NCBI GenBank assembly: GCA_902517505.1
Contig: CABYCL010000010.1
Coordinates: 1-41,550 of the forward strand
Length of the DNA: 41,550 nucleotides
Direction of reading: 5' to 3'
Source of the DNA: an uncultured SAR86 cluster bacterium
GTDB lineage: Bacteria; Pseudomonadota; Gammaproteobacteria; Magnimaribacterales; D2472
The notes under the pieces were generated by a model that saw nothing but the letters and a program-made list of their open reading frames with translations, was not told the origin of the DNA and did no database searches. The translations under genes and the position numbers were made by a program. Positions 9,309 to 16,159 of the stretch are shown in pieces. Position 1 is the first letter of the stretch, and each line of letters opens with the position of its first letter.

Positions 9309-10419
9309 AATTTATATTTGATTGCTCTAAACTTATGACCAATTTTTCTCTCCAATTACTTAAAGACCCAATATTTAATGATAATAGTTTAGATCTTCTG
9401 TAATACATATGACAATCATACTCCCAGGTGAATCCATTACCACCATGAGTTTGTATATTTTCTTGAGAACATAACTGATAGGCTTTGGTAGCGCTGACTC
9501 TTGCTGTTGCTGAGGCAGATGGCAAGTCAGCAGAATCAGTTGATAATGCCCACGCTGCATAGTAACAATTCGACTTTGCCAAAGTTAATGCAACATACAT
9601 ATCAGCTAATTTATGTTTAATTGCTTGATATGAACCAATAGGTCTTCCAAAAGCATATCTTTCTTTTGCATAATTAATTGCCATATCAAGGGCAGCCTGG
9701 GATCCTCCAATTTGTTCATAACTAAATAACACTGCAGCTTGATTTATAAGAGTTTCGTATAACTCCCAACCAGAATTTTCATCTCCAACAAGATCAGACT
9801 TAACGCCATCAAATTCTATAGAGAAATGACCTCTGCTTTCATCAATGTTTTCTTGATGTTTAATTGTTACACCTGGAGAGGAAAGGTCTACTAACTGAAG
9901 GCTGACACCTTTATCAGATTTTGAAACAACTAATGAATGAGTGGCTATTTCAGCATCAGGCACTGCAATTTTTTTCCCATTAAGAGTATTGTTTTTAGAG
10001 CTAACTTTTATATTGCTTTTTGAGGGGGCATAAAGTTCTTCTGTAACAGCTAAAGTTCCTATAACCTCACCAGTTACTAGTTTTGGAAGAAGGTCTTTCT
10101 TAATTTCTTCATTTCCGTAATTAATTATTGCTTCTGTAAATAAATAAACTGAAGATGAGAAAGGCACTGGTGCTAAATATCTTCCAAGCTCTTCAGCTAT
10201 GACACATAACTCAAGATGTCCCAACCCAAGGCCACCATATTCTTCAGGTATTCTTATGCCTGTCCAACCAAGATCAACAATTTTATTCCATAACTCTTGA
10301 TCAGCATGAGATTCTGTTTCAAGAACAGATCTATTCCTAGATAAAGCTTTTTCTTTTTCAAGGAATTTTTTTGCTTCCTCTTGAAGAAATTTTTGATCAT
10401 CTGAGAAATCTAAATTCAT
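9307..10419 (-). CDS. Acyl-CoA dehydrogenase, second of an adjacent pair
   Basis: This 370-residue ACAD-family protein is encoded first in a two-gene operon with the dehydrogenase ending at 8078. It has the N-terminal helical domain (DLGWTGIRIPEEYGGLGLG), a middle beta domain (GTLAVTEELYAPS) that is less canonical than usual, and the C-terminal helices with YAKERYAFGRPIGSYQAIKH and IQTHGGNGFTWEYDCHMYYRR. It ends SLNIGSLSNW and has no EGT/GGT segment, so the usual catalytic glutamate site is missing. This is typical of one partner in heteromeric ACADs. The substrate is unknown; bulky acyl chains such as sterol or terpenoid side chains are possible. Confidence 0.88.
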   Translation of the reverse strand: MNLDFSDDQKFLQEEAKKFLEKEKALSRNRSVLETESHADQELWNKIVDLGWTGIRIPEEYGGLGLGHLELCVIAEELGRYLAPVPFSSSVYLFTEAIINYGNEEIKKDLLPKLVTGEVIGTLAVTEELYAPSKSNIKVSSKNNTLNGKKIAVPDAEIATHSLVVSKSDKGVSLQLVDLSSPGVTIKHQENIDESRGHFSIEFDGVKSDLVGDENSGWELYETLINQAAVLFSYEQIGGSQAALDMAINYAKERYAFGRPIGSYQAIKHKLADMYVALTLAKSNCYYAAWALSTDSADLPSASATARVSATKAYQLCSQENIQTHGGNGFTWEYDCHMYYRRSKLLSLNIGSLSNWREKLVISLEQSNIN

Positions 10420-10488
10420 AATTTGGTTTTAACTTAAGGTAAAATAGATATCTATTATATGTCAAATGCGATTTAATTTTAATTATCT

Positions 10489-11124
10489 ATGGACAGTAAA
10501 TTTAAAATAAGTAAAAAATTACCTTCATATCTTAATAGATCTTCAAAAGGCGGGCTTTTAGTTGGCTTTATTTATGTTATTGCTTTTATGAGCATTTTAT
10601 TTTTAGCAATTTGGCAAACATTTGAGTCTGAAAATAACAAATCTACAATGCAACTTGTTGATGAGCGACTATCGCTAATAGAAGAGCAGGTAAATATCGT
10701 TGATGAAACCAACAATGATTCAATGACAGACATCACTTCTTCAATACAATTTCTTGATAAAGAAATAAGAAAACTTTGGGATTTAAGCAATAAAAGAAAT
10801 AAGGTAAATATTGAGAAATTAATTAATCAGACTGACGAAATTAACAAAATTTTAACCTCAGCCCAAAATGATATAAAAAATAATCAGAGAGACTTAGAAT
10901 CAACTAAAAATACCATTATAAATAATACTTCCAAAATTGATGAACTTGGCTTGTCATCTGAAGATCTAATCTCACTTAAATCAAATTTAACAAATATTGA
11001 TACTCAATTAATATTACTTGATGACTCAGTTCAGGCTCTAAATAATTACAAAAATCAGTTAAATCAAGTTATTTTAGAAATTCAAACTCAGATATCTAGT
11101 ATTGAAAACACCTTAGTTGAGTAA
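10489..11124 (+). CDS. Single-pass membrane protein with long coiled coil, unknown function
   Basis: I do not recognise this 211-residue protein. It has a basic N-terminus (KISKKLPSYLNRSSKGG), one transmembrane segment (about residues 22-42) and then a long hydrophilic helical region rich in Asn, Ile, Leu and Glu with heptad-like spacing, running to the C-terminus. The topology is probably cytoplasmic N-terminus with a periplasmic coiled coil. Such proteins can act as spacers or scaffolds in envelope complexes, but nothing here identifies a partner. It lies divergent from the acyl-CoA dehydrogenase pair (69 bases between start codons) and 45 bases upstream of two small membrane-protein genes. 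The coding call is good because of coherent codon use and domain structure. Confidence 0.75.
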   Translation: MDSKFKISKKLPSYLNRSSKGGLLVGFIYVIAFMSILFLAIWQTFESENNKSTMQLVDERLSLIEEQVNIVDETNNDSMTDITSSIQFLDKEIRKLWDLSNKRNKVNIEKLINQTDEINKILTSAQNDIKNNQRDLESTKNTIINNTSKIDELGLSSEDLISLKSNLTNIDTQLILLDDSVQALNNYKNQLNQVILEIQTQISSIENTLVE

Positions 11125-11169
11125 GTTATTGTTCTATACTAACAATTATCTAATATAATATTTCAAGGT

Positions 11170-11382
11170 ATGAATAGATTTGTTTTGCAGGTTTTCTTAT
11201 TTTTAGCCTTTATTCCTCTAGCAATATTAATTGGATATGGAATATTGGTCATTGCCCCCATTTTTTGTTGTTTTCTTGCAATTAATTCATATAAATTTAA
11301 CAATTATAAAGAAATGTACATTTGGATGGCCTTTGGAGGGCTTTCATTCATGCTTGCGCTTTATATGTTGGGGGTAATATGA
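11170..11382 (+). CDS. Small membrane protein, two to three predicted segments, unknown function
   Basis: This 70-residue hydrophobic protein has an N-terminal pair of helices (about residues 5-40, possibly one hairpin) and a C-terminal helix (about 50-68), separated by a short polar loop KFNNYKEMY. I do not recognise a family. Its TGA stop overlaps the ATG of the next gene in an ATGA junction at 11379-11382. That suggests translational coupling and supports the gene being real despite its size. Confidence 0.6.
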   Translation: MNRFVLQVFLFLAFIPLAILIGYGILVIAPIFCCFLAINSYKFNNYKEMYIWMAFGGLSFMLALYMLGVI

Positions 11383-11774
11383 CGACTTTTTTTAAGGGGT
11401 ACTTATTAATTATAGGAATTGTTTCATTAATAATGGGTCTTTGGGGTATGTTTACTCCAGAATTTGCTAACTATCCAACATTTCAAAATATTGAAAGAGG
11501 AACTCCTGAAGCAAGTTTTATAAGAACAATCTCTGGTGTTTTCGTATCATGTGGGTATGTATTAATTAGGTTTATATTTTCATCATCAAAGGTGCAACTT
11601 GGCACAGTTTTGATATACATCTCGTCATTTATGCTTTTTGGTAAGTTAATGGGATTGTTGTATGAGGGGTATTCACGACACGATGTTATAGTTACTATTT
11701 TAGGCATCGTTTTAGTTACTGGTTTGATCGTTGTTCATAAACATAGAAAAGATTTATTAAACTACGATCTATAA
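11379..11774 (+). CDS. Small polytopic membrane protein, DUF4345-like
   Basis: This is a 131-residue protein with about four transmembrane helices: a first helix before the loop GMFTPEFANYPTF, then three more. The overall pattern is like DUF4345 proteins, whose function is not known; the match is by eye and weak. The start at 11379 is chosen because it forms an ATGA overlap with the preceding small gene; a longer frame from 11322 would read through that gene. A second protein of the same general type is encoded at 19355. tRNA-Leu follows 46 bases downstream on the same strand with its own -10 element. Confidence 0.6.
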   Translation: MTTFFKGYLLIIGIVSLIMGLWGMFTPEFANYPTFQNIERGTPEASFIRTISGVFVSCGYVLIRFIFSSSKVQLGTVLIYISSFMLFGKLMGLLYEGYSRHDVIVTILGIVLVTGLIVVHKHRKDLLNYDL

Positions 11775-11804
11775 AAAACTCTCCACTTAAACTACATATC
11801 TATA

Positions 11805-11810
11805 TATAAT
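11805..11810 (+). promoter_or_regulatory. Probable -10 element of the tRNA-Leu promoter
   Basis: A perfect TATAAT is followed by GCC, a GC-rich discriminator typical of stable-RNA promoters, and the tRNA begins 10 bases after the hexamer. No good TTGACA-like -35 is visible at the usual spacing, so the call rests mainly on the -10 and its position. Confidence 0.5.
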
Positions 11811-11820
11811 GCCATTGCCT

Positions 11821-11905
11821 GGGGATGTGGTGGAACTGGTAGACACGCTTGGCTTAGAACCAAGTGCCGCAAGGCGTGGGGGTTCGACTCCCTCCATCCC
11901 TACCA
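11821..11905 (+). tRNA. tRNA-Leu (anticodon UAG)
   Basis: The 85-base gene folds as a class II tRNA. The acceptor stem is GGGGATG with CATCCCT, the D-arm contains AACTGGTAGAC, and the anticodon stem CTTGG/CCAAG holds the loop CTTAGAA (anticodon TAG at 11855-11857). The long variable arm is GCCGCAAGGC. The T-loop is TTCGACT, the discriminator is A and CCA is encoded (11903-11905). The terminal 1-72 pair is G-U rather than the usual G-C, a small oddity at exactly the part of a tRNA gene that integration can replace. The GH16 gene starts 7 bases after the CCA end. Confidence 0.95.
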
Positions 11906-11912
11906 AATTAAA

Positions 11913-12893
11913 ATGAAACACTTATTTCTGATTATTTTACTATCTAGTTTTTTCCTAGAATCAGATGAGGGAGATATAGTTGAAACCAAGATTGTAAATC
12001 TTCAAGATTTTTCAATTGACAAACCTTCATATTGCAAAGAAAGAGCCTCAGAAGATAGTCTGATATGGTCGCAAGATTTTAATCAAAATTATCTATCACC
12101 TGATTTTTGGAATTTCGCGACATCTAATGGTTTCCATAATGGAATATCCTATATTAGTGGATGGGGTAATGGAGAATTACAATATTATACAAAACCATCT
12201 CGAAAAGAAGCAGAATCTAAAACTACAAAAAATCTTTTTATTGAAGATGGATATTTAAAAATACAACCTATATATAAAAAAAATACTTCAAGAATAAGAG
12301 ATGATGAGAATGCATATAACTTTACATCAGCAAGAATTGATACAAAGAATTTAAAATCTTTTTCATATCCCGCAAAAATATCCATCTGTTTTAAAGTACC
12401 AAAGGGAATAGGGTTTTGGCCAGCATTTTGGTTAATGCCTGTTGAAGAAATACAATGGCCAAATGGTGGAGAGATAGATATTATGGAAAACAGAGGCAGA
12501 ATATCTAATATAGCCAGTTCAGCTCTTCATTTTGGAGAAAAATGGAATAAAAAATCTACTCTTGTTGGAGAGGCACTAATTCCAAGAGAAGTTCGTTTCC
12601 AAGATAAATTTCACTCAATTTCACTTATTTGGAGAGAGAATTCAATGGAATTTTATCTTGATAATGCAGCAGAGCCATATTTTAAAATTGATTCTAATAA
12701 TAAGGAATTTAAAAAATATAAATATCCATTCAATAGAGACTATTACATGATTTTAAATGTTGCAGTTGGAGGAAAGTATGACGATTTTTGGGTAGATTAT
12801 GATTCTTTTTGCATAGACGAAGAATGTTCTAATAAAACAATTCCAGATAATCATAGATTTTTAATCGATTGGATCGAATATGAGAGCCTATAA
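11913..12893 (+). CDS. Secreted GH16 family beta-glucanase, laminarinase-like
   Basis: This 326-residue enzyme is predicted to cleave beta-1,3-linked glucans such as laminarin outside the cytoplasm. A short signal peptide (about residues 1-18) leads to a jelly-roll domain. Key marks are SGWGNGELQYYT near the N-terminus, GFWPAFWLMP, the GH16 active site EIDIME with Glu187 (nucleophile), Asp189 and Glu192 (acid/base), and ALHFG shortly after. The C-terminal part has MILNVAVGGKY and ends in the expected DWIEYE. Specificity within GH16 is inferred. No Shine-Dalgarno is visible before the ATG, and the gene begins 7 bases after tRNA-Leu, so its message may come from tRNA processing. A TonB receptor gene follows on the same strand and may import the released oligosaccharides. 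Confidence 0.88.
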   Translation: MKHLFLIILLSSFFLESDEGDIVETKIVNLQDFSIDKPSYCKERASEDSLIWSQDFNQNYLSPDFWNFATSNGFHNGISYISGWGNGELQYYTKPSRKEAESKTTKNLFIEDGYLKIQPIYKKNTSRIRDDENAYNFTSARIDTKNLKSFSYPAKISICFKVPKGIGFWPAFWLMPVEEIQWPNGGEIDIMENRGRISNIASSALHFGEKWNKKSTLVGEALIPREVRFQDKFHSISLIWRENSMEFYLDNAAEPYFKIDSNNKEFKKYKYPFNRDYYMILNVAVGGKYDDFWVDYDSFCIDEECSNKTIPDNHRFLIDWIEYESL

Positions 12894-13056
12894 AATATAC
12901 AAATTAATATATTATCAGCTACCTTAAGAAAATATTAAGTATAAAAATAATATACTTTTTTTGTATAAACCCTAGCCATATCTATTTTCATATATATACT
13001 TATTTAATGATGTTTATTATTAACATACATAATAAAAAACGGGAGCCATCAGTATA

Positions 13057-13104
13057 GCTGGGTTATCTGTTTAGATTTACCCAGCATATGCTGGGTTTTT
13101 TTTT
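13057..13104 (+). promoter_or_regulatory. Putative attenuator/antiterminator leader of the TonB receptor gene
   Basis: Three complementary segments lie upstream of the receptor: GCTGGGT (13057-13063), ACCCAGC (13079-13085) and GCTGGGT again (13090-13096). The middle copy can pair with either outer copy but not both. Pairing with the right copy makes the intrinsic terminator below; pairing with the left copy would disrupt it. This is the layout of a transcription-attenuation switch. A conserved-looking stretch GGGAGCCATCAGTATA just upstream might be part of a sensing domain. I do not match it to any riboswitch class I know. Confidence 0.5.
13079..13104 (+). terminator. Intrinsic terminator in the TonB receptor leader
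   Basis: A 7-bp perfect stem ACCCAGC/GCTGGGT with an ATAT loop is followed directly by a nine-T run (13096-13104). It sits only 20 bases before the receptor ATG, with an AGAGGA ribosome site (13111-13116) in between. It therefore lies in the 5' leader of that gene or between it and the GH16 gene. It could simply end the GH16 transcript, but the duplicated left arm argues for regulated read-through. Confidence 0.75.
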
Positions 13105-13123
13105 ATATTGAGAGGATATAATT

Positions 13124-15487
13124 ATGAATAAATTAAATATAGTATTTTTTTCTTTTTTGTTAGTACCTTTTCTTCTTATATCTCAGGAAGTAGAAGAAGT
13201 AATTGTTACTGCTAATAAGAAAGCTGAAACTCTTCAAGAAATACCAATGAACATTTCTGTTATAAGCGAATCAGCATTAGAAGAAAGAGGAATAATGAAC
13301 CCCGAAGATTATTTACGATCTCTTGCGGGAGTTTCTTCACCGGGTGGAGCAAATTATTATACCTTCAGAGGGTTAAATACTTCTACATCTCAACGTTCTT
13401 CAGGAACTTCTTCAACTTATATTGATGAAGTAAGTGGGGCTCTTATGAGTTTATTTGATATTGAAAGAATTGAGGTGCTTAGAGGCCCACAAGGAACGCT
13501 GTATGGATCAAATGCTATTGGAGGAACTATTAGATATATTACTAATAAACCTGATTCAAGTTCATCTTATGGAAAAATAAGAGTTGGATACGGGAATAAG
13601 GTAAAAGCTGATGATCCCGAAACAAGTATTGAAATGATGTATAACTTATCGATTTCAGATAGCCTTGCTCTAAGAGCAGTATATTCTCAACTAGTTTCAC
13701 CTGGTATATATAAAAATATACAAACCGGGAATACCGTTGGTGAAGAAGATGATTCACAGTTAATGGTTACACTTGGTTTCAATGATGGTGGCAAGTTAAC
13801 AGGAAGTTTAAGATATATTAATTTTAATAACAAAGCATACGGAATATTAGAACCTGGTCAAAGTAAACCTGGAAGTGCAGACGTCTATGTTGAGGGCTGT
13901 CCTCAGGCAACCAGTTGGTTTTATAATTTTGATGGCGATCCAACATGTTCACGTTTAAGTGCAATTTCAACATATGCAGTCAGCGAGGGCGTTAATGGAG
14001 TTCTTACAAATTATGATCCAAAATTTGCACATGCTTTAGCAGCGGATGAATCTGAGGATATTACTAGAGAAACTTTAATTGCGAATATTAAATATGACTT
14101 TGGTGCTTTTGATGCTAACTTAATTATTTCTGACAGAACAGTAACTGATGATTCAGTAACTGATTGGGCTAGAATTGATATGGATGATTATGTTCCAGCA
14201 CCACTAATTGTAGATGGAGATGAATATTACCAAGAAACAACTGAGCTAAGATTAATCTCAAAACCGGGAAAATTTGAGTGGACTGTAGGTTATTATAATT
14301 ATAAGTTTAATGAAGAACCTAATTCAGTATCACAAACTCAATATGCGGTGGATCAAGATTGGTTAGAGTATGTGATGCTTTATGCAGCTGGTTTAAGTCC
14401 TGGCGATTATGATGCAACAATTTATTGTCCTCCTTTCTGTGATGATCATTTAGGCTATCCATACTTCTATTATGGTTCCTATACTGAGTACAACGAGCAA
14501 GAAGAAACATCTTTTTATGGTCAATTTGATTACAACGTTAATGACAAGTTAACACTAACATTTGGTATCAGAGATTATGAAATTGAAGATGCATCAAAAT
14601 CTTATCAGTATGGTATCTTCTTTATGGGCAGCAATGGATGTGATGGTAATGATCCTGCTGGAACTGATTGTGCTGAACTTTCAGGATCAGAGTCTGATAC
14701 AAGAATGAAATATGCTCTTAATTACATGGTTAATGATGACTTAACCTTGTATGCAACACAGGCAGCCGGGTATAGACCTGGTGGAAATCAGGCTCCACTT
14801 CCACCTTTTTGTAGTAGTGACGAAGCAGCACAAGCAAACTTCTCAAGAAGATTTAATTCAGACGAAGCTGAGACTACAGAATTTGGAGTGAAAGCAAGAG
14901 GCGAAAATTATAGTGCCAATGTTACATATTTTGATGTTGATTGGGATGGAATTATCATTCAGGTAACACCGGGTTGTGGATGGAGATATAATTTTAATGG
15001 TGGTAAAGCTGAGACTTCAGGTTGGGAAGTCGACTTTACTTATGCAGTTAATGATGAAATTTCTCTTGATTTTGCTGGAAGTTCCATGACCGCTGAGACA
15101 TCAATAGATATTTCATCTCTTGGAGCTTCAGCTGGCGATAGACTACCTAATACAGTTGAAACTCAGTGGAATCTTGGAGTGGTATATGACACAACAATTA
15201 TGTCATACCCATCTTATGCAAGACTTGATGTAAATTATTACGGAGATAGCTTTAATACTTTTGCTGAGAATCCAAATTCAAGCTCACCGGATTACACTAA
15301 GTTAAATTTTAATCTTGGATTAGACTTGAATGATAATTCAAAATTACAACTGTCTATAGATAATCTTACAGATGAGAGAACTGAAGCATATATTTATGCA
15401 GTTAATGATACCTCTTGGAGGCCTAGAAATTGGATGCAATGGATACCTCCTAGAACTGTAACACTTAAATACTCTTACAGTTTCTAA
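13124..15487 (+). CDS. TonB-dependent outer-membrane receptor
   Basis: This is a 787-residue TonB-dependent receptor that would import a scarce substrate across the outer membrane using energy from TonB-ExbBD. It has a signal peptide (about residues 1-20), then a TonB box-like EEVIVTA (25-30) and the plug domain with LQEIPMNISVIS and RIEVLRGPQGTLYGSNAIGGTI. A beta-barrel follows whose last strand ends with an aromatic residue (YSYSF), the usual signal for BAM assembly. The closest style I recall is the receptor group abundant in sphingomonads and SAR86. The substrate is not evident. The GH16 gene upstream suggests a glucan product; the downstream P450 operon suggests instead a hydrophobic compound. 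A ribosome site AGAGGA precedes the ATG and an attenuator-like leader lies before it. Confidence 0.92.
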   Translation: MNKLNIVFFSFLLVPFLLISQEVEEVIVTANKKAETLQEIPMNISVISESALEERGIMNPEDYLRSLAGVSSPGGANYYTFRGLNTSTSQRSSGTSSTYIDEVSGALMSLFDIERIEVLRGPQGTLYGSNAIGGTIRYITNKPDSSSSYGKIRVGYGNKVKADDPETSIEMMYNLSISDSLALRAVYSQLVSPGIYKNIQTGNTVGEEDDSQLMVTLGFNDGGKLTGSLRYINFNNKAYGILEPGQSKPGSADVYVEGCPQATSWFYNFDGDPTCSRLSAISTYAVSEGVNGVLTNYDPKFAHALAADESEDITRETLIANIKYDFGAFDANLIISDRTVTDDSVTDWARIDMDDYVPAPLIVDGDEYYQETTELRLISKPGKFEWTVGYYNYKFNEEPNSVSQTQYAVDQDWLEYVMLYAAGLSPGDYDATIYCPPFCDDHLGYPYFYYGSYTEYNEQEETSFYGQFDYNVNDKLTLTFGIRDYEIEDASKSYQYGIFFMGSNGCDGNDPAGTDCAELSGSESDTRMKYALNYMVNDDLTLYATQAAGYRPGGNQAPLPPFCSSDEAAQANFSRRFNSDEAETTEFGVKARGENYSANVTYFDVDWDGIIIQVTPGCGWRYNFNGGKAETSGWEVDFTYAVNDEISLDFAGSSMTAETSIDISSLGASAGDRLPNTVETQWNLGVVYDTTIMSYPSYARLDVNYYGDSFNTFAENPNSSSPDYTKLNFNLGLDLNDNSKLQLSIDNLTDERTEAYIYAVNDTSWRPRNWMQWIPPRTVTLKYSYSF

Positions 15488-15506
15488 AATTGTCATAAAT
15501 ACATTT

Positions 15507-15533
15507 GATGTAGGGAGTTCGACTCCCTACATC
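15507..15533 (+). repeat. Perfect hairpin overlapping a tRNA-3'-end-like sequence
   Basis: A 12-bp perfect inverted repeat with a TCG loop starts 20 bases after the TonB receptor stop. It lacks a T-run, so it is not a typical intrinsic terminator, though it may stabilise the 3' end of the receptor message. Its right half, extended to 15540, matches the 3' end of tRNA genes: bases 15517-15540 agree at 20 of 24 positions, without gaps, with the last 24 bases of the tRNA-Leu gene in this window, including terminal CCA. No D-arm or anticodon arm lies upstream, and a T-arm with a 7-base loop would contain mismatches, so this is not a functional tRNA. Confidence 0.6.
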
Positions 15534-15555
15534 ACCTCCATATATAATTGTGCCC

Positions 15556-16158
15556 ATGAACAAAGTAGCAATATTTGGAAAAAAAGGCTCGATATCTAAA
15601 TATGATTTAATTGAGAACAAGCCAATATGGGTTGGAGACATAACTCCAGGCTATAAACCGGATATCATTGGTCAGTATGAGAATTATATAATTGTCTTTA
15701 GCTCAACTTGGGCAGGCTCAAAGATGGTTCATTGCTTTCAAGAAGATTCTGGAAACCTTCTTTGGTCGCACTATCAACAAACACTCCATAGCATATTGGT
15801 ACCATTTATACCTCATACCTATGAAAATCATATGTACTATCTCGCTTCTTCAAAAGAAGTTGCAAAGCTATCTTGGGATACTGGAAAAATTATTTTTAGA
15901 AAAAGATTTAAAAAATCAATTTTTAGTCAATATTTCCTAGTAATAATTTCTGATGAAGTTATTTTAATATCAAAAAAAAATGCTTTTATAGTGGACAAAC
16001 AGTCAGGACAAATAGAACCGTACCCAGAACTTTCCAAAAAATTAAATTTAAAAGAAATATCTACTGCGTTGGGTAATGGTGTTTCTTTTATGTCTTCAAT
16101 TTACTTGACGCATCCCCAACCAACTGCAGATGGTGGTGGTGCTGGCGGTGGTGAATAA
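15556..16158 (+). CDS. PQQ-propeller-like protein, unknown function
   Basis: I do not recognise this 200-residue protein with confidence. Repeated beta units with segments such as VHCFQEDSGNLLWSH, KLSWDTGKIIFRK and IVDKQSGQIEPYP resemble blades of PQQ-like beta-propellers, but only about three to four are present and there is no signal peptide. The protein ends in an unusual low-complexity tail, HPQPTADGGGAGGGE. A GTG two codons upstream (15550) is an alternative start. The cytochrome P450 gene starts one base after its stop, so this is the first gene of a three-gene operon with the P450 and an MFS permease. It might be a cytoplasmic partner or sensor of the P450 pathway; that is a guess from position only. 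Confidence 0.6.
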   Translation: MNKVAIFGKKGSISKYDLIENKPIWVGDITPGYKPDIIGQYENYIIVFSSTWAGSKMVHCFQEDSGNLLWSHYQQTLHSILVPFIPHTYENHMYYLASSKEVAKLSWDTGKIIFRKRFKKSIFSQYFLVIISDEVILISKKNAFIVDKQSGQIEPYPELSKKLNLKEISTALGNGVSFMSSIYLTHPQPTADGGGAGGGE

Positions 16159-16159
16159 T

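Noticed and set aside
13018-13045. Shared AACGGGAG in the TonB receptor leader and at 22656 upstream of the ACAD gene
   Set aside because: Only eight bases are shared and the second copy looks like a ribosome-binding region; not enough for a common regulatory element.
15507-15540. A complete tRNA gene ending in TTCGACT...CCA
   Set aside because: No acceptor 5' half, D-arm or anticodon arm is upstream, and a T-stem with the standard 7-base loop contains A-C and G-A mismatches. Only a 3'-end-like remnant is claimed.
16113-16158. Mature peptide (RiPP-like) precursor ending in GGGAGGGE
   Set aside because: The tail belongs to a 200-residue propeller-like protein and no maturation enzyme such as radical SAM or a leader peptidase is nearby. 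The GGT repeats may partly serve as the ribosome site for the P450.
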